A stretch of 32,084 nt of DNA from an uncultured Clostridia bacterium (GCA_947629485.1 CANRDX010000018.1:1-32084); one strand, 5' to 3'. Counted from the stretch's first letter, positions 23,424 through 31,730 are shown. A program made the numbers and translations. Notes: generated from the letters alone by a model not told the origin.

Positions 23424-24851
23424 ATGGCAAAAGATCAATTCGTTTCTCAGATCGCGGATATCGAGGCGGATTTCCCCCAATGGTACACCGACGTCGTCAT
23501 CAAGACGAAGCTCGTCGATTACGGCCCCGTCAAGGGGACGATGGTCATCCGTCCCTATGGGTATGCGATCTGGGAGAATATTCAAAGAGAGCTGGACGCA
23601 CGTTTCAAGCAGGCGGGCGTCGAGAACGCATATTTCCCCCTTCTCATTCCCATGAGTTTCATGACGAAGGAAGCGGAACACGTCGAGGGCTTCGCGCCCG
23701 AAGTCGCCGTCGTCACCCATGCGGGCGGCGAGAAACTTGCGGAACCCCTCGTCGTCCGCCCCACGTCGGAGACCATCATCGGGCACATGTTCGGCAAGTG
23801 GATCGAGAGCTGGCGCGATCTTCCCCTCCGCCAGAACCAGTGGTGCAACGTCATGCGGTGGGAAAAGACGACCCGTCCCTTCCTTCGCACGAGCGAGTTC
23901 CTCTGGCAGGAAGGGCACTCCGTCTATGCGACGGGCGAGGAGGCGGAAAGGGAGACGCTTGCGATGCTGCGCCTCTACGGGGAGTTCGCAAAGAGCGTTC
24001 TCTGCATGCCCGTTCTCACGGGAAGAAAGACGGAGAAAGAGAAATTCGCGGGCGCCGTCGCGACCTACGGCATGGAGGCGATGATGCACGACGGAAAGAG
24101 CCTTCAAGCGGGCACGACGCACTACATGGGGCAGAACTTTGCCAAAGCGTTCGGCGTGCAGTTCACGGATAAAGACGGCGAGCTGAAATTCGGCTACACG
24201 ATGAGCTATGGCGTCTCCACGCGGCTCATCGGCGCGCTCATCATGACGCACGGCGACAAGCGCGGCTTGGTTCTTCCGCCCCCCGTGGCGCCCTATCAGG
24301 TCGTCATCGTGCCCATCGCGGCGAAGAAGGAGGGCGTTCTCGCGGCATGCGAGGCGCTCCGCGAGGAGTTGAAGGGCGCGGGACTTCGCGTCATGCTCGA
24401 CGATTCGGATAATTCTCCCGGTTGGAAGTTCAACGAATGGGAGATGAAGGGCGTTCCCGTACGGATCGAGTTGGGGCCGCGCGACATCGAAAACGGCAAG
24501 ATGACGGTTTTCCGCCGCGATACATGCGAAAAGAGCGAGCTTTCTCTCGCAAATGCGGGCGAAGGAGTGCAGAAGCTGCTCGGCGAGATCTCCGTCTCGC
24601 TCTACGAGAAGGCAAAGGCGCGCATGGAACAGCGCGTCGTGCATGCGGATTCCCTCCAAGAGCTCTTGGACGGCGTGAATGCGGGGCGTTTCGTCTGTGC
24701 GGGCTGGTGCGGCGAGCGCGCCTGCGAGGATAAGGTGAAGGAGTTCGCGCAAGCGACTGCGCGCGTTCTCTCCGAGAAGAACACGCATGCGACGTGCCTG
24801 TGCTGCGGCGCAAAGGCGAAGTATACCGTGTATTTTGCGAGAGCGTACTAA
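23424..24851 (+). CDS. proS: Prolyl-tRNA synthetase, archaeal/eukaryotic-like form without editing insert
   Basis: A 475-residue class II synthetase charging tRNA-Pro. 'FPQWYTDVVIKTKLVDYGPV' and 'MVIRPYGYAIWE' at the start, motif 2 'QWCNVMRWEKTTRPFLRTSEFLWQ', 'GTTHYMGQNFAKAF', motif 3 'YGVSTRLIGALIMTHGD'. The anticodon domain follows at about 280-380, and a C-terminal zinc-type domain has C-x4-C ('CGERAC') and C-x-C-C ('CLCCGAKAKYTVYFARAY'), ending in Tyr. The bacterial INS editing domain is absent. This type is common in Firmicutes, Mycoplasma and gut Clostridia. TGGAGC precedes the ATG. Confidence 0.96.
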   Translation: MAKDQFVSQIADIEADFPQWYTDVVIKTKLVDYGPVKGTMVIRPYGYAIWENIQRELDARFKQAGVENAYFPLLIPMSFMTKEAEHVEGFAPEVAVVTHAGGEKLAEPLVVRPTSETIIGHMFGKWIESWRDLPLRQNQWCNVMRWEKTTRPFLRTSEFLWQEGHSVYATGEEAERETLAMLRLYGEFAKSVLCMPVLTGRKTEKEKFAGAVATYGMEAMMHDGKSLQAGTTHYMGQNFAKAFGVQFTDKDGELKFGYTMSYGVSTRLIGALIMTHGDKRGLVLPPPVAPYQVVIVPIAAKKEGVLAACEALREELKGAGLRVMLDDSDNSPGWKFNEWEMKGVPVRIELGPRDIENGKMTVFRRDTCEKSELSLANAGEGVQKLLGEISVSLYEKAKARMEQRVVHADSLQELLDGVNAGRFVCAGWCGERACEDKVKEFAQATARVLSEKNTHATCLCCGAKAKYTVYFARAY

Positions 24852-24860
24852 TTTCACAAA

Positions 24861-24980
24861 GGGGTTCACAAATTTTGTTTTGTGAGAGGGATCCCGTGTC
24901 ATTCCGACCCCACGCAGTGGGGGAGTGAATCCCCTAATACGAAGTCCAAACATCGCAAAACAAAATTTCGTGAGGGGTTA
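24861..24980. repeat. Repeat module A, copy A1
   Basis: About 120 bases bounded by imperfect inverted repeats. The left arm is TTCACAAATTTTGTTTTG (24865-24882) and the right arm GCAAAACAAAATTTCGTGA (24955-24973). GGGGTT lies at both outer edges (24861-24866 and 24974-24979) as a direct repeat. The core holds CCCCAC-GCA-GTGGGG and paired ATTC/GAAT ends. It begins 10 bases after the proS stop codon. Confidence 0.85.
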
Positions 24981-25109
24981 AATATCATCATCTCTCAAAG
25001 CCCTTTCGCCCGCTGGACTTGTCTGTCCTCAAAGACAGTAAGCCGAAAGGGTTCGGCGACTTGGGGCGCGCACGGCGGAAATGAATTCCGCCTAACGCAA
25101 GGAATTGAA
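24981..25109. repeat. Repeat module B, copy B1
   Basis: Starts with the shared segment ATCATCTCTCAA and contains hairpin CTGTC-CTCAAA-GACAG (25023-25038). That hairpin is enclosed by CCCTTTCG/CGAAAGGG (25001-25008 and 25044-25051). A competing local hairpin is GCCGAA-AGGG-TTCGGC (25042-25057). Then comes GGCGGAA-ATGAA-TTCCGCC (25074-25092). Related copies lie at 31354, 31604 and 31981. An open frame runs through it but is not believed to be coding. Confidence 0.8.
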
Positions 25110-25252
25110 AAGCCCTACCCCCTGCGGGGGGGGAGGGTGGCACGGCGAAGCCGTGACGGATGGAGGGACATTCATCCCTACCATTTAGGCGGATACAGCA
25201 GAACGAGTTTCTCCTACGGCGGGGTAAGCCGAGGTCATAAGAGGTATTCATT
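25110..25252 (+). repeat. Hairpin-rich leader upstream of asnS (module C)
   Basis: Four consecutive hairpins: CCCT/AGGG plus CCCCC/GGGGG around TGC (25113-25137); CACGGC-GAA-GCCGTG (25141-25155); TGGAGGGA/TCCCTACCA (25161-25183, one bulge); and CCT-CGGC/GCCG-AGG (25213-25234). The word AGGGTGGCACGGCG (25134-25147) differs at one position from the T-box consensus AGGGTGGNACCGCG. However, no specifier stem and no poly-T terminator are present, and such GC-hairpins also occur as extragenic repeats in Clostridia. No clear promoter for asnS is seen. The ribosome binding site is a modest AGAGG. Confidence 0.6.
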
Positions 25253-26626
25253 ATGAAACACGTTGACATCAAAAATATCTTATCGAACGCAGACATGGTT
25301 GGGCGCGAAGTCGTCGTATGCGGTTGGGTTCGCACCTTCCGCGACTCTGCGCAAGTGGCTTTTTTGGAGCTTTCCGACGGGTCGAGCTTTCGCAAATTGC
25401 AGGTCGTGATCGATAAGGGCGCACTCTCTCTCGATCCCGAGACGACGAAACTCGGCGCGAGCGTTGCCGTCAAGGGCGCCGTCGTCAAAGCGTATAAAGG
25501 GGAGGGGAAGGAGCTGAACGCAAAAGAGATCGCCCTTCTCGGCAAGTGTCCGCCCGACTATCCCATTCAGAAAAAGCGCACCACGTTGGATTTCTTGCGC
25601 ACGATCCCGCATTTGAGGCTGCGCACCAACACGTTCGCCGCGGTGTTCCGCGTCCGTTCCGTGGCGGCGCAGGCGATCCACCGCTATTTCCACGAGCGGG
25701 GATACTACTATATCAATGCGCCGCTCATTACGGCGAGCGATTGCGAGGGCGCGGGCGAAATGTTCCGCGTCACGACGCGCCCGTGGAACTGTGCCGCAAA
25801 GACGGAGGAAGAATACTACCGCGGCGACTTTTTCGGCGTGAAGGCGGGGCTTTCCGTCTCCGGTCAGCTCGAAGGCGAGGTTGCGGCGACGGCGCTCGGG
25901 AAGATCTACACCTTCGGCCCCTCCTTTCGCGCGGAAAATTCCAACACCACGCGGCACCTTGCGGAATTCTGGCATGTGGAGCCTGAGATCGCGTTCGCCG
26001 AGCTTTGCGACGTGCTCGAAATCGCCGAGGAGATGCTCAAATACCTCATCCAAGCGGTGCTCGACGAGTGCCCCGAGGAACTTGCGTTTTTCGATTCCTT
26101 TGTGGAGAAGGGGCTTATCGAAAAATTGACCCATGTGCTCCGCTCGGACTTTGCCGTCTGCACGTACACGGAGGCGATTTCCCTTCTCGAAAAGGAGAAC
26201 GCGCGCTTCGCCTTCCCCGTGCATTGGGGGAGCGATCTGCAATCCGAGCACGAAAAATATCTCACGGAGCAGGTGTTCAAACGCCCCGTCTTTGTGACGA
26301 ATTACCCGAAGGAGATCAAGTCCTTCTATATGAAACAGAACGCCGACGGCAAGACGGTCGCCGCGGCGGATCTGCTCGTCCCCGGGATCGGGGAGATCAT
26401 CGGCGGAAGCGAGAGGGAGGCGGATCTTGGCAAACTCATGGCAGCCATGTCCGAAAGAGGGATGGACGAAAGCGCGTATCGGCAGTATCTCGATCTGCGC
26501 CGTTTCGGTTCCGTTCCCCACGGTGGATTCGGGCTTGGGTTTGAACGCTTCGTCATGTACTGTACGGGGATGGAGAACATCCGCGACGTCACGCTCTTCC
26601 CGCGTTCCTCGAAAAATATCATGTAA
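25253..26626 (+). CDS. asnS: Asparaginyl-tRNA synthetase
   Basis: A 457-residue class IIb synthetase. The N-terminal OB-fold anticodon domain has 'GREVVVCGWVRTFRDSAQVAFLELSDGS'. The catalytic core has motif 1 with 'FRVRSVAAQAIHRYFHERGYYYINAPLITASDCEGAGEMF' (quoted in parts by family), 'GQLEGEVAATALGKIYTFGP', motif 2 'SFRAENSNTTRHLAEFWHVE', and motif 3 'GGFGLGFERFVMYCTG'. The GEMF and 'NTTRHLAEFWHVEPE' forms identify AsnRS rather than AspRS. Length is normal. It follows proS in the same direction but is separated by 400 bases of repeats, and it ends at an intrinsic terminator. Confidence 0.96.
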   Translation: MKHVDIKNILSNADMVGREVVVCGWVRTFRDSAQVAFLELSDGSSFRKLQVVIDKGALSLDPETTKLGASVAVKGAVVKAYKGEGKELNAKEIALLGKCPPDYPIQKKRTTLDFLRTIPHLRLRTNTFAAVFRVRSVAAQAIHRYFHERGYYYINAPLITASDCEGAGEMFRVTTRPWNCAAKTEEEYYRGDFFGVKAGLSVSGQLEGEVAATALGKIYTFGPSFRAENSNTTRHLAEFWHVEPEIAFAELCDVLEIAEEMLKYLIQAVLDECPEELAFFDSFVEKGLIEKLTHVLRSDFAVCTYTEAISLLEKENARFAFPVHWGSDLQSEHEKYLTEQVFKRPVFVTNYPKEIKSFYMKQNADGKTVAAADLLVPGIGEIIGGSEREADLGKLMAAMSERGMDESAYRQYLDLRRFGSVPHGGFGLGFERFVMYCTGMENIRDVTLFPRSSKNIM

Positions 26627-26647
26627 TTTTCCGCGCATAACGAATAT

Positions 26648-26671
26648 GGGCGCGCTCGTGCGCCCTTTTTT
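26648..26671 (+). terminator. Intrinsic terminator after asnS, directly before the ABC exporter
   Basis: GGGCGC (26648-26653), 6-base loop, GCGCCC (26660-26665), then TTTTTT (26666-26671). Only 8 bases separate the T-run from the ATG of the next gene, so it lies in the leader of any transcript entering that gene. Confidence 0.85.
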
Positions 26672-26679
26672 ATTAGAAG

Positions 26680-28494
26680 ATGAAAGAGTTTTTGAAAAAT
26701 TCCCTTCCCTATTTCCGAAGATACCTGCCCGTTCTCGCCCTCTCGATGGCGTGCGGGCTGATGACGGTTTTCGTGACGGTCTCCACGCCGCAGATCGTCT
26801 CCCTTCTCGTGGACCGCGTTCTCACGCCTCTCCTCGGAGGCGAAGTCAAGCCGTCGAGCAGTATCTTCTCCTTTCTTCTCGACGGCGTCCCGCAAGACGA
26901 TTATACGAAGATCTTCTTCATTCTCGCGGGGACGTTGCTCGTCGGCGCGGCGCTTTTTCTTCTGCTCTCGTACGGGAAGTGGTATATCGGGCACAATTTT
27001 ACCCTCAAAGCGGAGGGAAAACTGCGCTCGGCCGCCATTCGCAAGATCGGCAGCGCGAGCGCGCCCCTTCGGGCGAAGTACACCTCGGGCGATCTCATCC
27101 TCATCGCCACGAACGACCCGAAAAAGATCCGCGACGTGTATGTCCACAACGTGCAATTTCTGCTGAACGGCATCTTCTACGCCGTGCTCGCCGCGGCGAT
27201 GCTCGGGCAGATCCATTGGCAGCTGCTCTTTCTGCCCCTTGCGGGCGGGTGCACCTGCGCCGTCATCGTGTATTTTTTCAGGAAGAAGATCGGGCGGTAC
27301 TACGATCGGGTTTGGAAGGATTCCTCCCGCCTTGCGACGACCGTTCAGGAGAGCATCTACGGCGCGCGTACCGTCGCCTCGTTTGCGCGGGAAGAGGAGC
27401 GGCGCCTTCTGTTCGGAGAGGATAACCGCCGTCTGCTCGATACGAATTTAGGCGGCGTGAATTTGTTCGCCCGCCGCAATCTCTGCACGCAGATCGTGCG
27501 CACGGCGGTGTTCATCGGAAGCCTTGTTCTCGCCGTTTGGCTGGGAATCGCGGGCGAGATCACCGCGGGAGAATTTACCGCGGTGATGGGTTATCTCGGC
27601 ACGCTGATGTGGCAGTTCACGAGCGTTCTTATCAACCTCAACAATATCCAGAGCAACCTCGTATCGGGGCGGCGTTTCTTCGGGTTCTTGAACGATCCCG
27701 ACGAAGTCGCGGCGAAATACGGGCATAGCATGCCCTCAACGCAGCCTTCGATCTCCTTCCGCGGCGTATCCGTACGAAGCGGAGAGGAGTATGCGCTCCG
27801 CGGCGTCGATCTCGAACTTCCCTACGGGAAGAAGTTGGGCGTTATGGGCAGAACGGGGAGCGGAAAGACCCTCCTTTGCAAACTCATGCAGGGGCTTGCC
27901 GAATGCGACGAGGGGGAGATCTTGATGGACGGAAAGCCCCTTCACGATCACGACAGAAACGAGCTGCTCCGCAGTTTTTCCTATGCGATGCAAGACGTCT
28001 TTCTCTTTTCCAACACGATCGCGGCGAACATCGCCCTCTACGACCCGTTCGCTCCCGAGGAGCAGATCTTCCGCGCGGGCGCGCTCGCCGAGGTGGACGA
28101 ATTCGCCCGCCGCTTCCCCGATGGGTATCTCACGACGATCGGGGAGAAGGGATTCGGGCTTTCGGGCGGGCAGAAACAGCGCATCTCCATCGCCCGCGCC
28201 CTCTTCAAAAACGCCTCCGTGCTCGTGTTCGACGATGTGACGAGCGCGCTCGATCTCGAAACAGAGCACAGGATCTTTCGCAATCTCGCGCGGGAATGCG
28301 GCACGAGGACGCTTGTCGTCGTCACGCACCGCGCCACGGCGCTCAAAGACTGCGACGAGATCTTGTTCCTCGACGCGGGAAGAATCGTGGAGCGGGGCAC
28401 TTTCGATGAACTGATGGCGATGAAGGGGAACTTCGCCGAGATCTACGAGCGTCAGAAGAGCGAAATGGTATTCGAGGGACAGTATGCGGAATAA
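26680..28494 (+). CDS. ABC exporter subunit with degenerate ATP site (heterodimer partner 1)
   Basis: A 604-residue half-transporter: six membrane helices in residues 15-310, then an ATPase domain. Walker A GRTGSGKT is near residue 390, signature LSGGQKQRIS near 493, Walker B 'VLVFDDVTSALD' near 513, H-loop 'VVTHRATAL'. The residue after the Walker B Asp is Asp instead of catalytic Glu, the mark of the degenerate site in heterodimeric exporters such as TM287/288 and BmrCD. The two subunits would pump lipophilic drugs, lipids or peptides outward; the substrate is not predictable. The start has only a weak AGAAG site, immediately after a terminator. The partner gene overlaps its end by 11 bases. 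Confidence 0.92.
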   Translation: MKEFLKNSLPYFRRYLPVLALSMACGLMTVFVTVSTPQIVSLLVDRVLTPLLGGEVKPSSSIFSFLLDGVPQDDYTKIFFILAGTLLVGAALFLLLSYGKWYIGHNFTLKAEGKLRSAAIRKIGSASAPLRAKYTSGDLILIATNDPKKIRDVYVHNVQFLLNGIFYAVLAAAMLGQIHWQLLFLPLAGGCTCAVIVYFFRKKIGRYYDRVWKDSSRLATTVQESIYGARTVASFAREEERRLLFGEDNRRLLDTNLGGVNLFARRNLCTQIVRTAVFIGSLVLAVWLGIAGEITAGEFTAVMGYLGTLMWQFTSVLINLNNIQSNLVSGRRFFGFLNDPDEVAAKYGHSMPSTQPSISFRGVSVRSGEEYALRGVDLELPYGKKLGVMGRTGSGKTLLCKLMQGLAECDEGEILMDGKPLHDHDRNELLRSFSYAMQDVFLFSNTIAANIALYDPFAPEEQIFRAGALAEVDEFARRFPDGYLTTIGEKGFGLSGGQKQRISIARALFKNASVLVFDDVTSALDLETEHRIFRNLARECGTRTLVVVTHRATALKDCDEILFLDAGRIVERGTFDELMAMKGNFAEIYERQKSEMVFEGQYAE

Positions 28495-30271
28495 TCTCTA
28501 CTATCAGGACGAATATATCGCCTCAAAATTCAATTTCAAGATGTTCGCGCGCCTCATCAAGAGCGCCTCGCGCTACAAGAAATTGTTTTACGGAAGTCTT
28601 GCCGTCGAGATCGTCGCGGGGGGCATTTCCCTCATTCCCGGCATCCTGTACTCCGTGATCGTCTCCGCCGTATTTCCCGCCAGCGGCGTCCTCGCGGGGA
28701 ACTACCTCACCGTGGTCTTGCTCGCCGCGGGCGGGTTGGTCTTCGCATGGTCGTCCTCCATTCTCTTTCACTATCTTGAATCCGTCGTCCCCTTGAAATT
28801 CGGGCACATGTTCGCATACGGGCTGCGCGCGGAGATCTTCGATCACGTCACCGTGCTTTCCTTCCGCTACTTCGATACGCATTCGACGGGGAAGATCCTC
28901 GTGCGGATCACGAACTATGTGGACGAACTCTCGGAGATCTTCTCCAACCTCTTCTACATTCTGCTCTATTGCGCGGGCGTGACGGTGATCGGCATCGTCT
29001 GGATCATTGCGCTCGACGTGCGCATCGGCGGGGCGGCGGCAGGGGCGATCGCCGTGCTCGGCGTCGTCATCTTCTTTCTGAGCCGCACCATTCACAGGCG
29101 GGCGGGCAGAGACCGCAATAAAAATGCCAACTACACCGCGTTCGTGGCGGAGAACATCGGGGGAAGCGAAGTCGTGCGGGCATACAACCGTTCCGATCTC
29201 AACGTGCAGGTCGCAGAGCAGCTCTTCTGTGAGTATCGCAAGGCGTTCATGCACACCACGGCGGCGCGGGAGGCGTTCTATCCCATTGCGCACGGATTCT
29301 CCAATGCGGTGCTCATGAGCCTCGTCTACGGCTTGTCGCTTTCCATCGGCCTTGCGGGAGGCTCTCTTTCCCTCGGCACCGTCGTCGCCATCGGGACGGT
29401 GCTCGGCGAAGTGACGTCTGCCCTCGCCGCGGTCTGCAACGAGCTGACGCAGGTGTTCACGCTCACCACCAATGTGGAACGGATCTACGATACCATCGAG
29501 ACGCCCGTGGAGATCGCGGACAGAGAGGGCGCGATCCCTCTGCAAAATTGCCGCGGAGACGTGGAGTTCGACCATGTGGATTTCTCCTATATCGAAGGCA
29601 TTCCCGTGCTTCGCGATTTTTCGCTTTCCGTGCGGGCGGGCGAGACGGTGGCGCTCGTGGGGGCGACGGGATCGGGAAAGACGACGATCGTCAACCTTCT
29701 GTCGCGCTTTTACGACGTGCAGGGCGGGAGCGTGAAGTTAGACGGAAAAGACGTAAGGGACTACGCGCTGCATTCTCTGCGCGAGGGCGTGGGGGCGATG
29801 ATGCAGGATACATACATTTTCAGCGGCACCGTGACGGAGAATATCCGTTTTTCGCGCCCCGACGCGACGGACGAGGCGTGCAGGGCGGCGGCGCGCGCCG
29901 CCTTTGCGGACGCGTTCATCTCCCGCCTGCCTAAGGGATACGATACCGAGATCTCGGAGGACTATCCGCTCTCGGGGGGAGAGCGGCAGCTGCTCTCCTT
30001 CGCGCGGCTGATCCTCGCCGATCCGCGCGTCATCGTGCTCGACGAGGCGACGAGCCATGTGGATACCCAAACGGAGATCGAGGTGCAAAACAGCCTCAAA
30101 CGTCTGCTCGCGGGGAGAACGAGTTTCGTCATCGCGCACAGGCTCTCCACCATTCGGCGGGCGGATCTCATCGTCGTGCTCGACGAGGGCAGAATTTTGG
30201 AACAGGGCACGCATGAAGAATTGATCGAACGGCGCGGCGCATACTATCGAATGCTCGCGGCGCAGGCGTAA
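28484..30271 (+). CDS. ABC exporter subunit with consensus ATP site (heterodimer partner 2)
   Basis: A 595-residue half-transporter with six membrane helices (about residues 30-325) and an ATPase domain. Walker A GATGSGKTT is near residue 391, signature LSGGERQLLS near 495, Walker B 'VIVLDEATSHVD' with catalytic Glu near 515, H-loop 'VIAHRLSTI'. This subunit supplies the active Walker B, complementing partner 1. The N-terminal 'YYQDEYIASKFNFKMFARLI' is typical of the larger-side partner in Firmicutes exporters. GAGGGA inside the upstream gene serves as ribosome binding site, so production of both subunits is coupled. Confidence 0.93.
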   Translation: MRNNLYYQDEYIASKFNFKMFARLIKSASRYKKLFYGSLAVEIVAGGISLIPGILYSVIVSAVFPASGVLAGNYLTVVLLAAGGLVFAWSSSILFHYLESVVPLKFGHMFAYGLRAEIFDHVTVLSFRYFDTHSTGKILVRITNYVDELSEIFSNLFYILLYCAGVTVIGIVWIIALDVRIGGAAAGAIAVLGVVIFFLSRTIHRRAGRDRNKNANYTAFVAENIGGSEVVRAYNRSDLNVQVAEQLFCEYRKAFMHTTAAREAFYPIAHGFSNAVLMSLVYGLSLSIGLAGGSLSLGTVVAIGTVLGEVTSALAAVCNELTQVFTLTTNVERIYDTIETPVEIADREGAIPLQNCRGDVEFDHVDFSYIEGIPVLRDFSLSVRAGETVALVGATGSGKTTIVNLLSRFYDVQGGSVKLDGKDVRDYALHSLREGVGAMMQDTYIFSGTVTENIRFSRPDATDEACRAAARAAFADAFISRLPKGYDTEISEDYPLSGGERQLLSFARLILADPRVIVLDEATSHVDTQTEIEVQNSLKRLLAGRTSFVIAHRLSTIRRADLIVVLDEGRILEQGTHEELIERRGAYYRMLAAQA

Positions 30272-30308
30272 TTCTTCTTACCGACGGCGAGAAAGGGGCG
30301 CGATATGC

Positions 30309-30337
30309 TTGCCAAAGCGCGCGCGGTGTGTTAAGAT
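30309..30337 (+). promoter_or_regulatory. Promoter of the YitT-family gene
   Basis: TTGCCA (30309-30314) and TAAGAT (30332-30337) are spaced 17 bases, 36 bases before the ATG. Weaker than consensus. Confidence 0.55.
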
Positions 30338-30373
30338 AGAAACGGTTTTTATGTAACACGCGGAGAATATTCT

Positions 30374-31297
30374 ATGGACAAGAAAAAATTGCGCGTCTCC
30401 CTTGTGCGCTTCCTCAATATGGGCGTTCTGCCCGTTCTCACTTCGGGCATGGTCCGCGCGCTTGCGATCTTCATTTTCGTCACGCCGAACAAGTTTGCCC
30501 CGGGCGGGTTCAACGGGCTTGCCGTGCTGTTTGAAGATCTGTTCGATATCAATTCGGGCTATTTCCTCATCATTTTCAACGTGCCGCTGTTCTTTCTCGC
30601 GTTCTTCCTCTTGGGGAAGCGCGAGGCGATCGTCTCGACCGCCTCGATGATGCTCACGTCGCTCTTGCTCATTCTCTTTGAACAGATAAAGGGATTCCCT
30701 CTCTTCCTCCCGCCCCAAAACGAAAAGATCGCCTATGGCATCATGGCGGCTGTCGCGAGCGGGATCCTGCTCGGCGTGGCGCTCGCCATCATGCTGCGCA
30801 GTTGCGGCAATTCGGGAGGGACGTCCATTCTCGCCGCCGTCGTCAACAAGAAGTGGCGCAACCTCACCGTGAGCTGGATGACTTCCGCCCTCGACGCCAC
30901 TGTCGTGTTTGCCTCTTTCTTCGTCTATTACGATTGGGACGAACCGTTTGCAACGAGCTTTGCGGTCAACCTCATGCCCGTGCTTTTGGCGCTCGTCTCG
31001 CTCTATGTGACGAGCAAGACGTGCGACGTCATCATCCACGGCTTCCAGACCGCCTATAAATTCGAGATCATCACCAACAATCCCGACGAGGTCGCGCAGG
31101 AGATCATGGAACGGACGCACCACGGCGTCACCCTCGTGCATGCGACGGGCATGTATTCTCATTCGGATAAGAGCATGCTTGTCTGCATCATTCGCAAACG
31201 GCAGGTGGCGCTCTTGCAGCGCATCATCAAGAAATATCCCGATACGTTTGCCTATTTTTCTCCCACCTCGGAGGTTTATGGGAAGTTTATAAAGTAA
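30374..31297 (+). CDS. YitT-family membrane protein with DUF2179 domain
   Basis: A 307-residue protein. The first 215 residues hold five or six membrane segments with 'FVTPNKFAPGGFNGLAVL' and 'MLRSCGNSGGTSILAAVVNKK', the two glycine-rich signatures of the YitT/DUF161 family. The C-terminal 'ITNNPDEVAQEIMERTHHGVTLVHATGMYS' and 'MLVCIIRKRQVALLQRIIKKYPDTFAYFSP' form the soluble DUF2179 domain, a ferredoxin-like regulatory fold. The biochemical role of the family is not established; transport has been suggested. Monocistronic with CGGAGAA before the start, followed by the repeat array. Confidence 0.92.
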   Translation: MDKKKLRVSLVRFLNMGVLPVLTSGMVRALAIFIFVTPNKFAPGGFNGLAVLFEDLFDINSGYFLIIFNVPLFFLAFFLLGKREAIVSTASMMLTSLLLILFEQIKGFPLFLPPQNEKIAYGIMAAVASGILLGVALAIMLRSCGNSGGTSILAAVVNKKWRNLTVSWMTSALDATVVFASFFVYYDWDEPFATSFAVNLMPVLLALVSLYVTSKTCDVIIHGFQTAYKFEIITNNPDEVAQEIMERTHHGVTLVHATGMYSHSDKSMLVCIIRKRQVALLQRIIKKYPDTFAYFSPTSEVYGKFIK

Positions 31298-31307
31298 GTT
31301 CACAAAT

Positions 31308-31353
31308 GGGTTCACAAATTTTGTTGCAAGCAACAAAATTTCGTGAGGGGTTA
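31308..31353. repeat. Repeat module A, copy A2, lacking a core
   Basis: The two A arms are joined directly: TTCACAAATTTTGTTGC, then AA, then GCAACAAAATTTCGTGA and GGGGTTA. It forms one long near-perfect hairpin. It lacks the central hairpin and the approximately 70 bases found in the other copies. A fragment, GTTCACAAATG, precedes it at 31298. Confidence 0.85.
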
Positions 31354-31484
31354 AGAATCGACATCTCTCAGCCGTGTCGCCCGCTGGACTTTTCTGTTCT
31401 CAAAGACATTAAGGCAACAGGGCTTGCCAAATTGGGGCGCGCACGGCGGAAGTGAATTCCGCCTAACGCAAAGATTTGAGAAAT
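31354..31484. repeat. Repeat module B, copy B2
   Basis: Same plan as B1. The CTGTC/GACAG hairpin has decayed to TGTT/GACA. GGCAA-CAGGGC-TTGCC (31413-31428) replaces the GCCGAA/TTCGGC hairpin of B1. GGCGGAA-GTGAA-TTCCGCC (31445-31463) is kept. Confidence 0.8.
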
Positions 31485-31603
31485 GGGGTTCACAAATTTT
31501 GTTTTGCTTTGGGGCTGACGTGTCATTCCGAGGCACGCAGTGGGGGAGTGAATCCCCTCATACGAAGTCCGCACATCGCAAAACAAAATTTCGTGAGGGG
31601 TTA
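31485..31603. repeat. Repeat module A, copy A3
   Basis: Same arms as A1, GGGGTT at both edges (31485-31490 and 31597-31602). In its core the CCCCAC arm is changed to GGCAC, which weakens the central hairpin; GTGGGG and the ATTC/GAAT pair remain. Confidence 0.85.
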
Positions 31604-31730
31604 GCCTTCATCATCTCTCAACCCCGTCGCCCGCTGTGCTTTTCTGTCCTCAAAGACAGTAAGCGTGCGGTGGCGTAGCAAATGGGGGCGTGCAGCGCAG
31701 GGGAACCCTGCTCGCACCGCAATTGGAAAA
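31604..31730. repeat. Repeat module B, copy B3
   Basis: CTGTC-CTCAAA-GACAG (31644-31659) is kept. The distal hairpin is replaced by GCAGGG-GAA-CCCTGC (31697-31711), and TGCGGTG/CACCGCA (31666-31672 and 31715-31721) can close around it. Nearly identical to B4. Confidence 0.8.

Noticed and set aside
24861-24979. GGGGTT flanks as a true target-site duplication
   Set aside because: The same six bases flank several copies at different places. A duplication made on insertion would normally differ between sites, so GGGGTT is more likely part of the element or of a fixed target.
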